Assembly (NCBI RefSeq): GCF_000397205.1
Contig: NC_021237.1
Span: forward strand, 5,749,501-5,813,500
Length of the DNA: 64,000 nt
Direction of reading: 5' to 3'
From: Pseudomonas protegens CHA0
Lineage (GTDB): Bacteria; Pseudomonadota; Gammaproteobacteria; Pseudomonadales; Pseudomonadaceae
Under the pieces are notes generated by a model. It ran no database searches and was not told where the DNA came from. It was given only the letters and a program-made list of their open reading frames with translations. Shown in pieces: positions 1 through 9,682 of the stretch (position 1 is its first letter; every line of letters starts with the position of its first letter). The translations under genes and the position numbers were made by a program.

Positions 1-2377
1 AGGTCCAGATGAAGACGGCAAGCCGCGAAAAGTCTTTGCGCCGTTGACCTGGTGCAAGCGTTCCGATGGGCAAACCACACAATGGCGCTGGCAAGGCCTG
101 CCTGAGCCTAGGCCACTGCTGCGCCTGGATGAGCTAGTACAGCGCACCGATGCGGCTGTGGTGTTGTGTGAAGGCGAAAAGGCCGCTGACGCCGCTGCTG
201 AACTCATGCCCGACCACGTAGCCACCTGCTGGCCGAACGGCTCCAACTCTTGGCATAAGGCTGACCTGACGCCACTCAAAGGACGCACGGTGGTCCTGTG
301 GCCGGATAACGATGCCAGCGGCAAGACCTGCATGGACGCCATCGAGCTCAAGCTGAATGAGCTGAGCGCCGCCTCAGTAAAACGAATATCGCTCGACGTG
401 TTCAAGCTCAAGCCCAGCAGCAAAGGCGGCAAGCCTACGCTGATCAAGGGTGGAAAATGGGCAGACGGCGATGACGCAGCGGATGCGTTAGCCAAAGGCT
501 GGACCGCTGGTCACGTCGCCGAGCTGGTGCGCAGCGGTGAGTTTTTCGGCGGTGCCTCTGAGCCAACTGAACCCCAAGAACAGACGGCCAAGGCGCCCGC
601 CAAACGTCCTGCCAAATCGAAGCACGACCTGTTGCCAGGCGGCTTTCGCCTGACGCCTGAAGGGGTGTTTTATTCCGGCGATGATGGCGAGGCGCGTCCT
701 GTGTGTTCGCCTCTCGAAATCATCGCCCGCACTCGCGACGACAAGGGCCACAACTGGGGCTTGCTGGTTGAATTCGACGACCCAGACGGAGCCAAAAAAC
801 GCTGGAACATTCCGGCCAGGACCATGACCGGCGACTTCGGCAAAGACGTACTCGGCCCGCTGGTAGACATGGGCCTACGCCTTGCCGGAAGCCGATCAGG
901 GCGCAACGCACGCAATGACCTGCAGAGTTACCTTGGCGGCTTCGACAGCGCCCAGCGCGCACGCTTGGTGACGCGCTTGGGCTGGCACGACAATGCGTTT
1001 CTATTGCCCGAACAACAGATCGGCTCGCACGCCGAACACCTGCATTTTTATGAAGCCGGGGCGCAGCTTCCACCCATCAACGAGGCGGGTTCTCTGGAGC
1101 AGTGGCAGCAGCAAATCGGCGCGCTATGCATCGGTAACCACCGCTTAGCGTTTGTCGTCTCTGTGGCGTTTGCAGGGCCTCTGCTGAACCTGCTAGGTCA
1201 TGAGTCGGGTGGCTTCCACCTATACGGCGACAGCTCCGGGGGCAAGACCACTCACCTGCAAGTCGCTGCTTCGGTTTATGGCGGGCCGCGCCTGGTGCGT
1301 TCATGGCGCTCGACAGATAACGCCCTGGAGTCCATCGCAGCCGCCCATTCAGACGGGCTCCTGGTGCTGGATGAAATCGGCATGTGTGACCCACGCATTA
1401 TTGGCGAGACGGTGTACATGCTCGGCAATGGCACGGGTAAAGCCCGGGCGAATGATCGAGGACAAGCGGGCCGACAGGTGCAGGAGTGGCGCTTGCTGTT
1501 TCTCTCGACCGGCGAGAAGACGTTGGCGCAGCACATGGCGGATGCAAACAAGGAGCTGAAAGCGGGCATGGAGGTGCGCATGCTTGCGGTGCCTGCGGAT
1601 GCGAACAAAGGCCTCGGCATGTTCGATGTGCTGAATGGTTTTGAGGATGCTGCTGCCCTCTCCGATGCGCTCAAGGCCCGTGTAGCCAAATACTACGGCA
1701 CGCCCCTCACCGCCTTCCTGCACGCACTGTGCGCGCCAGGAGAAATGCTCAGATGGACGGTGATCATTCGCCGCACGGTGGAGCAGCTCATCACGCAAAA
1801 CCTACCTGCATCGGCCAGTGGGCAAGCCCAACGTGCAGCCCTTCGCTTTGGCATCGCAGCAGCGGCCGGAGAGTTGGCCACCGCCTTTGGCGTCACCGGT
1901 TGGCCTGATGGTACGGCCACGACTGCTGCGCGGGTTTGCCTGCATGCATGGCTGGCTGAGCGCGGCGGCGCCGGTAACTTCGAGGGCGATGCGATTTTGG
2001 CGCGGCTGAGACAGGTCATCGAGCGCTTTGGAGAAAGTCGCTTTACCCGCTGGGAATCTGCCGCCGCCAAGATCGATGAGCACGGCCCACGCACGATTGA
2101 TCGGTTGGGCTTTCGCAAGACGATGGAACACGGCATGGGCGATGCACTGCACACCACCAACACCTATTACGTGCTGCCGGAAGCATGGCGCTCCGAGATC
2201 TTCCGAGGAATGAACCTAAGTGCGGTCAACAAAGAGCTTTTGCGAAGGGGTGTTCTAGAGCCAGGAAAGGACGGCAAAGCTTCAACCGCAGTGCGGCTAC
2301 CCGGACTGGGCTTGCAACGCTGCTATGTGGTTATCGCAGTGCCCGAACAAGGTGATCACGGCGCCCAGGCGGCCTAA
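1..2377 (+). CDS. DUF927/Toprim primase-helicase, 5' end cut by window
   Basis: The frame is open from base 2 with no stop, so the gene begins before the window; an internal TTG at 44 is probably not the start. The N-terminal part has a Toprim-like segment (VVLCEGEKAADAA, later VVLWPDND) as in primases of plasmids and satellite elements. The middle is a DUF927 domain with a Walker A motif GDSSGGKTT (residues 395-403 counted from base 44) and a Walker B GLLVLDEIG about 45 residues later. The known family role is replication or maintenance of integrative elements and phage satellites. Its presence marks this end of the window as mobile DNA. The product class is secure; its activity is inferred from the family. 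Confidence 0.85.
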   Translation, partial: GPDEDGKPRKVFAPLTWCKRSDGQTTQWRWQGLPEPRPLLRLDELVQRTDAAVVLCEGEKAADAAAELMPDHVATCWPNGSNSWHKADLTPLKGRTVVLWPDNDASGKTCMDAIELKLNELSAASVKRISLDVFKLKPSSKGGKPTLIKGGKWADGDDAADALAKGWTAGHVAELVRSGEFFGGASEPTEPQEQTAKAPAKRPAKSKHDLLPGGFRLTPEGVFYSGDDGEARPVCSPLEIIARTRDDKGHNWGLLVEFDDPDGAKKRWNIPARTMTGDFGKDVLGPLVDMGLRLAGSRSGRNARNDLQSYLGGFDSAQRARLVTRLGWHDNAFLLPEQQIGSHAEHLHFYEAGAQLPPINEAGSLEQWQQQIGALCIGNHRLAFVVSVAFAGPLLNLLGHESGGFHLYGDSSGGKTTHLQVAASVYGGPRLVRSWRSTDNALESIAAAHSDGLLVLDEIGMCDPRIIGETVYMLGNGTGKARANDRGQAGRQVQEWRLLFLSTGEKTLAQHMADANKELKAGMEVRMLAVPADANKGLGMFDVLNGFEDAAALSDALKARVAKYYGTPLTAFLHALCAPGEMLRWTVIIRRTVEQLITQNLPASASGQAQRAALRFGIAAAAGELATAFGVTGWPDGTATTAARVCLHAWLAERGGAGNFEGDAILARLRQVIERFGESRFTRWESAAAKIDEHGPRTIDRLGFRKTMEHGMGDALHTTNTYYVLPEAWRSEIFRGMNLSAVNKELLRRGVLEPGKDGKASTAVRLPGLGLQRCYVVIAVPEQGDHGAQAA

Positions 2378-2467
2378 GAATGGCCCCGCAATGAGGAATG
2401 CAGGCTCACTTTGGCCTGGCCCGCCAGCGGAAAAAAATCAATCAACCTCTCACCCTTGGGACTCAAC

Positions 2468-3325
2468 ATGAACCAGCTAAAACAGCAACAAGCCGCACTG
2501 ATTCAAGAACTGGAAGCCTTGGAACAAAGCCTTCCACAACTGGAAACCGAGTGGCGTAACGCGCCGTGTGGCTTCAGTGCTATTGGCAACCCAATTGGAA
2601 GCCCGGAAGCCAGCGAAGCTGCGGATAAAATATCCAGTGCCGAAGCTCGTATACGAGCGATACCTCACGACTTGGCAGCAATTGATCGGAAGATTCAACA
2701 CCTAGAACGCCTGGAAAAAAACGATCAAATTAAAGTCGAATCCATCCAAGCAATGACCGATGCGACAGCCGAAATAGAAGCGTTGGAGCGAAAAAGAGCG
2801 CACTTAAGTGAGCGGTTTAAGGCGATTCAATCTGAAGCCGATCAAGCACTGGAAAACGCGCAACAAGCCGAGCGCGACGCTGCAACGTCCTACGCCAAAA
2901 GCCTCGCCAGTGGTGATACCGAAGGGGAAAAATCGGCAAGCGGCGAAATGCAAAAGGCCGCTAAGCAACTGGCGACAACGGACGAGCAGGTCAGAAGGCA
3001 AGACCTGATCCTCGGTGCTCTGCAAGTAGAGCTCGATACTCTTGAGACTCAAATTACGAATGCCCGCCAACGGTGCGATGACGCCAGGGTCACAGCACTG
3101 AGTGCAGTAGATTTTGCGCTTAATGAGGAGTGGAATGCTGCAACCGAACGGCTGATGGCTTTGGGAGCACGCATATTAGCCGTCAGCCACCAAAAAGGGG
3201 GAATGGGCGATTCTTTGTCCGGATTGAAGGTGCCTCGCTTCGGCCCCTTCCATTCGAAACTTGAGCGTTCCGATCTATCAGCGTTAGCCCGTAACATCTC
3301 CCTGGAGGAACTACTCGCAGCGTAA
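2468..3325 (+). CDS. coiled-coil protein of unknown function (285 aa)
   Basis: I do not recognise this gene. The frame could start at TTG 2411, but ATG 2468 begins a sequence that is coiled-coil from its first residues (MNQLKQQQAALIQELEALEQ). Long Glu/Lys/Gln/Ala heptad-like stretches continue to about residue 210, followed by a more mixed C-terminus ending in NISLEELLAA. There is no signal peptide or membrane segment. It follows the primase gene by about 90 bp on the same strand and is closed by a hairpin, so it may be transcribed with it. It could be a structural or DNA-handling accessory protein of the island; that is a guess from context. Confidence 0.7.
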   Translation: MNQLKQQQAALIQELEALEQSLPQLETEWRNAPCGFSAIGNPIGSPEASEAADKISSAEARIRAIPHDLAAIDRKIQHLERLEKNDQIKVESIQAMTDATAEIEALERKRAHLSERFKAIQSEADQALENAQQAERDAATSYAKSLASGDTEGEKSASGEMQKAAKQLATTDEQVRRQDLILGALQVELDTLETQITNARQRCDDARVTALSAVDFALNEEWNAATERLMALGARILAVSHQKGGMGDSLSGLKVPRFGPFHSKLERSDLSALARNISLEELLAA

Positions 3326-3330
3326 CCCCT

Positions 3331-3356
3331 AAGCAGCCCGCACCGGCGGGCTGCTT
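3331..3356. terminator. hairpin between convergent genes
   Basis: A perfect 11-bp inverted repeat (AAGCAGCCCGC / GCGGGCTGCTT) with a 4-nt loop lies 5 bp after the coiled-coil gene. It has no T-run, but its place between convergent genes suits transcription termination. Confidence 0.6.
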
Positions 3357-3542
3357 ACTCCGTCCGGCATCCTACGTTACTAGGCAAATGCGGACAGTCA
3401 TTAACACCCGAAAAAGACGCTCTGCTGAGTCCAACCCGAGCGCGCGCTCCTAATTCCAGCGAATACTGGAGACGAAACTCTCTCGTCGACAGACTCAGTG
3501 GGGCATTGGCATTGAACATTTCGCCCTGGCTTGGTTGTTATC

Positions 3543-5270
3543 TCAACCTACTGTTAAATTTCTTTTCAATTGAACATATCTACCCCTAAAAAAATGTACG
3601 GGCAGAGGATATCTGTAATGCCGACAAGCCATAACGACAAGCGGCCAATGTCTTAGCTTTACGGCGCTTAGGGAATTGAAGCCTTCAGCCTCCTCACATT
3701 CTTTGAAAACCATATCCAAGAATTGTGACATCCCGTCCTCCCCTTCCATAGACACGTGGGACAGAGTGGCACCATGAGAGGATTTATTACTATAAAAAGC
3801 ATTTTCTGAGTTGACGTCAGGAAACCAAATTTGAAAATTACAGTGCTCCAAAAACTCTTTTTTTATAGTACGTACTCTATTGAAAGCCTCTTCATCACCA
3901 ATCAAAGCCGCCAGAAGTGCCAGATAAGGGTAAAGAACTGACCCTGCTGTAACCTCCTGGAAGTAGGCATCGCTATTTTGAGGATGTTCAATTAGCTTGT
4001 AATAATCATCCAAATTACAAGGGTATTGGTTTTTTGTGGCGATCTGATAGTGCGCCGCCCCAAGAATCTGGTTAAGCCAATCACCAACAAATATATCCAC
4101 TCCAAAATCCAAAGATAAAAACCAAGCAGCCAAAGCTATATCAATCCCCTGATCATCTTTACATGGGGTATTCAAAACTGGATTGTTAATAATCATTTCA
4201 GAAATGCAACACTGCAACCCTCTTATAGTTTCAACTACTGACACCCCGTACTCAGAAGACCTTTCATCCCGGGCCAGACTGTCAAGAACCCATATATTCC
4301 ACAGACCTAAAGATGCTACGCGCCCGAGCACATCAAACATCTTAAGGTTCACATCCGTGGAGCAAGAAGGAAACACAGCCGCCGAAAGTGCATGAAGCTT
4401 ATTCGTGTAGGGCAAGACACACCTGTCCATATAATTAGCGCTTATCTGGACATGCAATAGCTGTATTGCATTAAACGTATTACGGATTGATATATGAGTT
4501 TTGGTCGCTCCCGCAAAAAACTCTTTACACTTATCCCAAGAGTGCAACACGCACAACTCGCTAGAAACATAAGAGCTTTCTAAGTTATTTTGATCACGCG
4601 ACCATGAAAACAAGATCCACAAGCAAAGATAAGCTTGACGCAAAGACATCAACAACTCTTCTTCCGAAGCAGCACCATCGGAAAGCAATAGGTGAATTAG
4701 TCGTTTGAAATTCGCATACGAAGCATCAGGCTCATCAAGTATTGCAATTGATTTTCGAAGTAATGCTCGACAACACTCAGGCAACAACTCCTCTCTCAAA
4801 AAATGTCGCTCGATTAGGTTCGCTAGTTTTTCGCCATTCCACTCACTAAAACTAATATTACCCTTGGTATTCTTATTAATATAGCTACTTACATCTAGCC
4901 TGACTGTTTCCTTTATATTACCACCAAAGCAGAGACATATATCAATTGGCTTATCTTGATAAGGCGCAGGCAGATGAGAACCAATATACGTATCGATAAT
5001 TGAATTCAGCGATGGCCTTAGCGACTGAGGAGATGCACTATCCCAATCAGTTCTTCCAAGATCACCAGACTTCACGGAGAAGAGATAGACCGTTTCAGGC
5101 CCTCCATCAATACTCCCAATCGCTGCCACATCTACGCCGTATTGCCTACCGCCAACGCCAGGCTTAGAAAAAACATCTAGGCCCATCTGCGATAAAAGGT
5201 CAGGTAACAACGCATCTAATTCTTTACGTTCCCGCAACCCAGCTAAATACTCTCTAATTATTAACTTCAT
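3543..5270 (-). CDS. putative PD-(D/E)XK-like nuclease-domain protein, defence-type cargo (575 aa)
   Basis: Unrecognised family. The N-terminal 100 residues contain a pattern like Mrr/PD-(D/E)XK nucleases: GRQYGVDVAAIG (D47), then VYLFSVKSGD (S66-V67-K68), where S-x-K would stand in for E/Q-x-K. The remaining roughly 450 residues are mostly helical with no motif I can name and no membrane segments. Its ATG overlaps the stop of the upstream helical-repeat gene (ATGA, 5267-5270), implying translational coupling and a joint function. Base composition is far more AT-rich than the flanking chromosome, a sign of transfer. The nuclease assignment is an inference from two short motifs. Confidence 0.6.
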   Translation of the reverse strand: MKLIIREYLAGLRERKELDALLPDLLSQMGLDVFSKPGVGGRQYGVDVAAIGSIDGGPETVYLFSVKSGDLGRTDWDSASPQSLRPSLNSIIDTYIGSHLPAPYQDKPIDICLCFGGNIKETVRLDVSSYINKNTKGNISFSEWNGEKLANLIERHFLREELLPECCRALLRKSIAILDEPDASYANFKRLIHLLLSDGAASEEELLMSLRQAYLCLWILFSWSRDQNNLESSYVSSELCVLHSWDKCKEFFAGATKTHISIRNTFNAIQLLHVQISANYMDRCVLPYTNKLHALSAAVFPSCSTDVNLKMFDVLGRVASLGLWNIWVLDSLARDERSSEYGVSVVETIRGLQCCISEMIINNPVLNTPCKDDQGIDIALAAWFLSLDFGVDIFVGDWLNQILGAAHYQIATKNQYPCNLDDYYKLIEHPQNSDAYFQEVTAGSVLYPYLALLAALIGDEEAFNRVRTIKKEFLEHCNFQIWFPDVNSENAFYSNKSSHGATLSHVSMEGEDGMSQFLDMVFKECEEAEGFNSLSAVKLRHWPLVVMACRHYRYPLPVHFFRGRYVQLKRNLTVG

Positions 5271-6997
5271 AGCCTAACGGCTCCTACTCTAAAAGCCCGC
5301 AGCATGTACTCCAGCCCCCCAGAGTCAAGATTACCTAGTGAAGGATACTCTACAGACGTACTAAAACTATGCATCGGATTTTCTTGGCGGACCTTTTCTC
5401 CATTAGGGCCGTGATACACATAATTTATAGAGCTGTTTCCGTACAAAATTACTGAGGGCCTCCCCATGAGAGCAGTCATCAGAGAATCTTTTTTAGCGGA
5501 CTTAAATGATTCCTCCATTTGACGATTAAAACGACGTTGATACGCTTGCCGCTGAGACAGTGGAGCCTCCAATTCTTTTACGTTGGAAATGCTCTGAAGT
5601 CCCTCGTGATATGAATTTAATCTACACAACACCCGATCAATTATTATTGCAGATTCTTGTGAAAGCTCATCACGCTTAGATCTGAAGTATTCTCCGACAC
5701 TTCCACCATAGCTAATCAATAATGGATTAAATAGCATTTCCTCTATCTTTGCTCGCTCAGCGTCTGAAGCAGTATTAAGTGACGAGACCATAAGGCTCGC
5801 AGCGCTCACCGGGTATGCAAACAACCAGCCACAGGCTCTCATTGCCAATAGCAAGTTAGCATTGGGTGGAATCTCGTCCAACAACCCCAAGTCAGCAGAA
5901 AGCCCTATATTTGACCCCCGACCATCTGAAACTATCTGGCCGACAGAGGAACAAAGTTTTCTTTTGCTAGATAATAGCCATCGGGTGACTATTTGTTGTC
6001 GTAAAATCGTACTTTGCGGCTCATCAAGACTCCACATAAAGTGTTCGAAGTCAGAGACAGCCAAATCAGCACCATTCTTTTCCAGTAGGTGTTCAATAAG
6101 CACCAGAATATCTCGCGCTTTGCCCCCGATCAAAAACGGTTCGAACCCTAAATCCAGAAACTTAATCGCCTCTCTATTAGTTGGCGATATCGTTTTGAAC
6201 TCCTCTAGCAAAATTGAAACAATGGACTCAGGCGTATGAAGTTTACCCATCATGAATAATTTAGCTGCAGTGCAAATTACCAAATCACTTGGACACTTGA
6301 AAATCCGACCTACCAGAATCAAGCATTTACTTTCGACATCCTGGCTCATAGGAGCTAATGAAAAAATAGTCTCGAGGGCGGCAGAGAGAAAATCTTCGTC
6401 GCAATCTATTAAGCCTTTATCAATTGCGTCCAATGTTAGCTTTGCTCGAATTACATCTTCCTCGTATCCAAACCGAGAAAGAGACTGCAACGCTAAAGCT
6501 CGCAGACGCGGTTCGCTCGCATCAATTAAATTTATGGCTTTTAGTTGAAATTCGTCAAAATCTATTTTCGAGCCAGCGATTAAAACAACATTCAGAAAAT
6601 TAGATTCCGGATATAAATTCTTTGCCAACTCAAATGCTTCTTCTAAACTCGCCGGGTTTGCCAAGCAGTATTTTTCAAAGGAAGACAACAAGTGAAAATC
6701 AGCACCACCGGCCCTACCAAGTCGATTTATACTAAACATTATATCGGCCACGGGCGCATCAATTAGTTCTAACACCCCCGCAAAAACCTCAATAATTGTA
6801 AACCACTCAAAGCCAAAAATATCTTGCTCTAGAGACTGGTACTCCGCCAAAACATCAATTAAATTTTCAGCATGCAAATTCGCAACTATACAAATTAACT
6901 CAGACTTTTGGTTCTCTTTCACCACAATATCGAAAAACGCAGAAAACACTAGGCGCTTTGCAACGGAATCAAAAACCTGCTCAACACTAACACTCAT
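5267..6997 (-). CDS. helical-repeat (HEAT-like) protein, partner of the downstream nuclease-like protein (576 aa)
   Basis: I do not recognise the family. The sequence is almost wholly alpha-helical, with repeating segments such as LRALALQSLSRFGYEEDV that resemble HEAT/ARM solenoid repeats over residues of about 60-470. A basic, Gln/Arg-rich helix follows (QRQAYQRRFNRQMEESFKSAKKD), then a compact beta-containing C-terminus. There are no catalytic motifs, signal peptide or membrane spans. A GAGGG ribosome-binding site lies 7 nt before the ATG. The gene is AT-rich and ends in an ATGA overlap with the next gene. A two-gene system of sensor/scaffold plus effector is a plausible reading, but unproven. 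Confidence 0.6.
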   Translation of the reverse strand: MSVSVEQVFDSVAKRLVFSAFFDIVVKENQKSELICIVANLHAENLIDVLAEYQSLEQDIFGFEWFTIIEVFAGVLELIDAPVADIMFSINRLGRAGGADFHLLSSFEKYCLANPASLEEAFELAKNLYPESNFLNVVLIAGSKIDFDEFQLKAINLIDASEPRLRALALQSLSRFGYEEDVIRAKLTLDAIDKGLIDCDEDFLSAALETIFSLAPMSQDVESKCLILVGRIFKCPSDLVICTAAKLFMMGKLHTPESIVSILLEEFKTISPTNREAIKFLDLGFEPFLIGGKARDILVLIEHLLEKNGADLAVSDFEHFMWSLDEPQSTILRQQIVTRWLLSSKRKLCSSVGQIVSDGRGSNIGLSADLGLLDEIPPNANLLLAMRACGWLFAYPVSAASLMVSSLNTASDAERAKIEEMLFNPLLISYGGSVGEYFRSKRDELSQESAIIIDRVLCRLNSYHEGLQSISNVKELEAPLSQRQAYQRRFNRQMEESFKSAKKDSLMTALMGRPSVILYGNSSINYVYHGPNGEKVRQENPMHSFSTSVEYPSLGNLDSGGLEYMLRAFRVGAVRL

Positions 6998-7234
6998 ACA
7001 AAAGCCCTCGTATTAACTAGTCCTTCTTTGCATAATTACAGCATGCACACCACCTCATCTAGCATATTCACCTCACCAAAGTCCCCCCTTAAAAAACATG
7101 CGAATAAATACTAAAAAACACTACACACTGACTGATGCCTTTATAGTCAGAACAAACCGAAAAATTTTAATGGAGCGCAGACTCAAAATCTGTAATAGAC
7201 ACATAATGGTTTCTCAAGCCTCCTACGTGATTTT
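6998..7234 (-). promoter_or_regulatory. AT-rich upstream region of the two-gene cargo operon
   Basis: This 237-bp AT-rich gap separates the membrane-protein gene from the helical-repeat gene. Read on the minus strand it carries a TAATTAT-type -10-like sequence about 30-40 bp before the start, but no convincing -35. The pair probably has its own promoter here rather than relying on readthrough. Confidence 0.35.
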
Positions 7235-8533
7235 CTAGATCGGGCGCGCGCGCGTTAGAAGACCGCTAATAATTTTGGCGCCTTCAGATACAAAACCGGT
7301 CAATAATCCCGATGCCCAATCGAGTAGTGGCTGCAGCACGAGCATCACCTCGGGCGTCTTAACCAGGAACACGTAGCCCGTGATCGCCGTCAGCACAAAT
7401 GAAAGAACCGTGAGCGACCAAGCCATTTTTAGGTTCAGATTGCAGTCGGATTTCAAACTGTCGAAGATCGTTGCCACCTCAGCGAAAAGCTTCGGCAGTT
7501 CATGACGAAAACGCTTTTCCTTCTGCACTATTTCATACCTGATTGCCTTGATGGCAATCACCTGGCTTTTGATAAGCCATACGATGATCGTAAGAAAAAA
7601 AAGCGACGACGCCATGACCGTACAGTTAATGGTGAGATGAATGTTGTCTGTCGGCTCTTTTAGCTGTGTCGTAGCTAGGATCGTGGACACGGGTATGGCC
7701 AAAAGCTTGCCTTGGATACCAATGAGCAACCCGTTGAGCTTGACGCTGAACTCTCGTTTCTGCTCATTGAGTTTGTCGAGGTCGTTATTGAAAGAGAAAT
7801 TGGATATGAACAGCTCATAATTATTCTGAGCATTTTCAAGAATTTCATCGCAATGACTCAACAGATGCGACAGCCGGTTAGATTCTTCACAGGACTTCAA
7901 GCTGGAGATCATTGCATTGCGTATAAGCCTTTTCTTTTCCGCGCCGTGCAGCGTGTCGGACAGCATGTCTTCCAGCTTTTCCAGGCCACGAGCAACGACG
8001 TCGGCGGTACGTAGTACGGTTGTTGCGTTGACACCGTAGGTAAGGTAAATCTTCTGGTCGTACGTCATCAGCGTAAAGCGAGTACCTGTCACTTCCAATA
8101 TGGAATTGTGCTCAAGCTGTTTGATGAAACAGGACGCAATAATCACAGAGGCTGGATTTTTTTCCGGTTTGACGCTCCACGATTTGTAGCCAGAGTCGAT
8201 CAGTGCGAAATGCTCAGGCAAACAGTGCAGATTGAACACCGCGAGGAGGTCTTCCTCATCTTTGGCGAGGCAGTGCTGCGAGCCGCGAGGGGGGGCGATG
8301 GCTATTTCGACGCACTGCTCGGCGGCGGCGGCGAGCGTGATCAGCCGCCCATTCAGGCGCACCTCAATCTCGACAGCGTCGCTTTCGTTCAGTCTGTCCA
8401 GTATCACGCGTTGAGCCGCTTGCAGGCGCAATTTTGCGGTGAGTCGGTGACCTGACCATTGCATGGGACACATGCGGTTCAACCGCAGGATGTCTTCTAT
8501 CCCCTCGATGGGCGTCAAGGAAGACCCCATCAC
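7235..8533 (-). CDS. C-terminally membrane-anchored protein coupled to a nucleoid-associated protein (432 aa)
   Basis: Unrecognised family. Residues 1 to about 290 look cytoplasmic, with alpha/beta character and a helical stretch rich in Glu/Leu/Asn (SLKSCEESNRLSHLLSHCDE). Two clear transmembrane segments follow (VMASSLFFLTIIVWLI and LTVLSFVLTAITGYVFLV), and a third amphipathic or hydrophobic stretch near the end (VMLVLQPLLDWASGLLTGF). The start overlaps the stop of the upstream NdpA-like gene: GTG at 8533 gives GTGA, while ATG at 8530 would give TGATG. Tight coupling to a nucleoid-associated protein suggests a DNA-sensing partner and a membrane effector; this is inference. Confidence 0.65.
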   Translation of the reverse strand: MMGSSLTPIEGIEDILRLNRMCPMQWSGHRLTAKLRLQAAQRVILDRLNESDAVEIEVRLNGRLITLAAAAEQCVEIAIAPPRGSQHCLAKDEEDLLAVFNLHCLPEHFALIDSGYKSWSVKPEKNPASVIIASCFIKQLEHNSILEVTGTRFTLMTYDQKIYLTYGVNATTVLRTADVVARGLEKLEDMLSDTLHGAEKKRLIRNAMISSLKSCEESNRLSHLLSHCDEILENAQNNYELFISNFSFNNDLDKLNEQKREFSVKLNGLLIGIQGKLLAIPVSTILATTQLKEPTDNIHLTINCTVMASSLFFLTIIVWLIKSQVIAIKAIRYEIVQKEKRFRHELPKLFAEVATIFDSLKSDCNLNLKMAWSLTVLSFVLTAITGYVFLVKTPEVMLVLQPLLDWASGLLTGFVSEGAKIISGLLTRARPI

Positions 8534-9549
8534 GCTTTCGGAATGTTAGGCTTGATGCTATCAGGTACCTTGGTAATGACCAGGTGCCCCTCGGCATTCA
8601 GGTAAATGGTCTTATTCTCCAAGGCCGCCTGCTCGAACGAGAGCGTATATTCCTTATTCGGCCCTGAGACCCTGTACTTGAGCAGTGATTTCAGGTGCTT
8701 GGCTACAGGCTCGAACTCCGCAGGGATCTCAATTTTGCTGCGGGTAACAAAATCGATGAAGTTATTGGGATCGCCCGGTTCCAACTGGTTTGCTACTTCA
8801 CGCAGGGTAATGCTTTCTCCCTTAGCGATTTTTCCGTCAGCCCACTCCTGGATGGCACGGCGGCTGTTCAAGGCCTCGTCCTCGCCCTTGAACTCCTCAC
8901 AGTAGTTTTTTATCAATGTCACGAGTTGCTGGGTGTGCTTCGACGGATCGAGATAGGCTTCTTCATCGATCCCAAGGAGAGACTTGAAATAGCCCACCAC
9001 AGTGTCTTTCCGATTTTTACCCTTTAGGAACGAAACATGGGGCGCCTCAAGGTCCATGTCAGCTTCTTGCCAACGGCGTATGTCGATATTCGCGGCAAAG
9101 TGAAGTTTATCGATGTCGAGTGTGTCGATTTCCTCAAGGTTGAGGTTCTCGTCAATACCGATGCCCTTGGCATTCTTGATGAGAACGATCATGAGATTAG
9201 GCTCCCCATCGATCAGGTAATCGATGATAGTCAAGAATCCCCCGGTGGCCAGTGGCGCCTTCTCGAGCTCGATTTTGAGCTGAGCGAGGGTGTCCATCGA
9301 GAACTGGTAAAACCCAAGTTCTTTAGCGAAGTAGCGCTTGGTTTTAACGTCGAACCAGCTGTCGGCCAGGATACGCGCGTACGCCATGTTACCCTCGCCC
9401 TGGTAACTCGTAAGAATCGTGCTGACGAGGGTATCGGCCTTGGGTTCCGGAAGGTCAATCTGTCGCTCGCGTGGAACTAATACAACGCCCTTGTCACGCT
9501 GGTTGGTCACGACTTTGTGAAACACAAACCCTTGTAGCTGAAATTCCAT
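8530..9549 (-). CDS. nucleoid-associated protein, NdpA/YejK (NA37) family
   Basis: Length (339 aa) and layout fit the 37-kDa nucleoid-associated family: an N-terminal half with ...GFYQFSMDTLAQLK...GGFLTIIDYLIDGEPNLMIVLI, then ENLNLEEIDTLDIDKLHFAANIDIRRW and VSFLKGKNRKDTVVGYF, which match the order in E. coli YejK ([33 protein letters not shown]). A SD-like AAGGAT precedes the ATG by 6 nt. It is divergent from the housekeeping YejK and heads a two-gene unit with a membrane protein. A LexA-type palindrome lies 134 bp upstream. Island-borne members of this family probably act on DNA in defence or stress, but that role is inferred. Confidence 0.8.
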   Translation of the reverse strand: MEFQLQGFVFHKVVTNQRDKGVVLVPRERQIDLPEPKADTLVSTILTSYQGEGNMAYARILADSWFDVKTKRYFAKELGFYQFSMDTLAQLKIELEKAPLATGGFLTIIDYLIDGEPNLMIVLIKNAKGIGIDENLNLEEIDTLDIDKLHFAANIDIRRWQEADMDLEAPHVSFLKGKNRKDTVVGYFKSLLGIDEEAYLDPSKHTQQLVTLIKNYCEEFKGEDEALNSRRAIQEWADGKIAKGESITLREVANQLEPGDPNNFIDFVTRSKIEIPAEFEPVAKHLKSLLKYRVSGPNKEYTLSFEQAALENKTIYLNAEGHLVITKVPDSIKPNIPKA

Positions 9550-9682
9550 GATGATCCTTATCAGAAGCCGCGGGCCTTCCCGAGTAGGGGGAATTCTAGC
9601 TCATGCTGGCATGGAGCCACATTTCCTTATACAGCGATTCACGTAGTAAACGCCTGGCTCAGCTTGTCACACCTCCTCAACC

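Noticed and set aside
7177-7193. Anticodon-arm-like hairpin with loop CTCAAAA, resembling tRNA-Leu(CAA)
   Set aside because: A D-like GGAGCG precedes it, but no T-arm or acceptor stem can be built around it; probably chance or a very decayed fragment.
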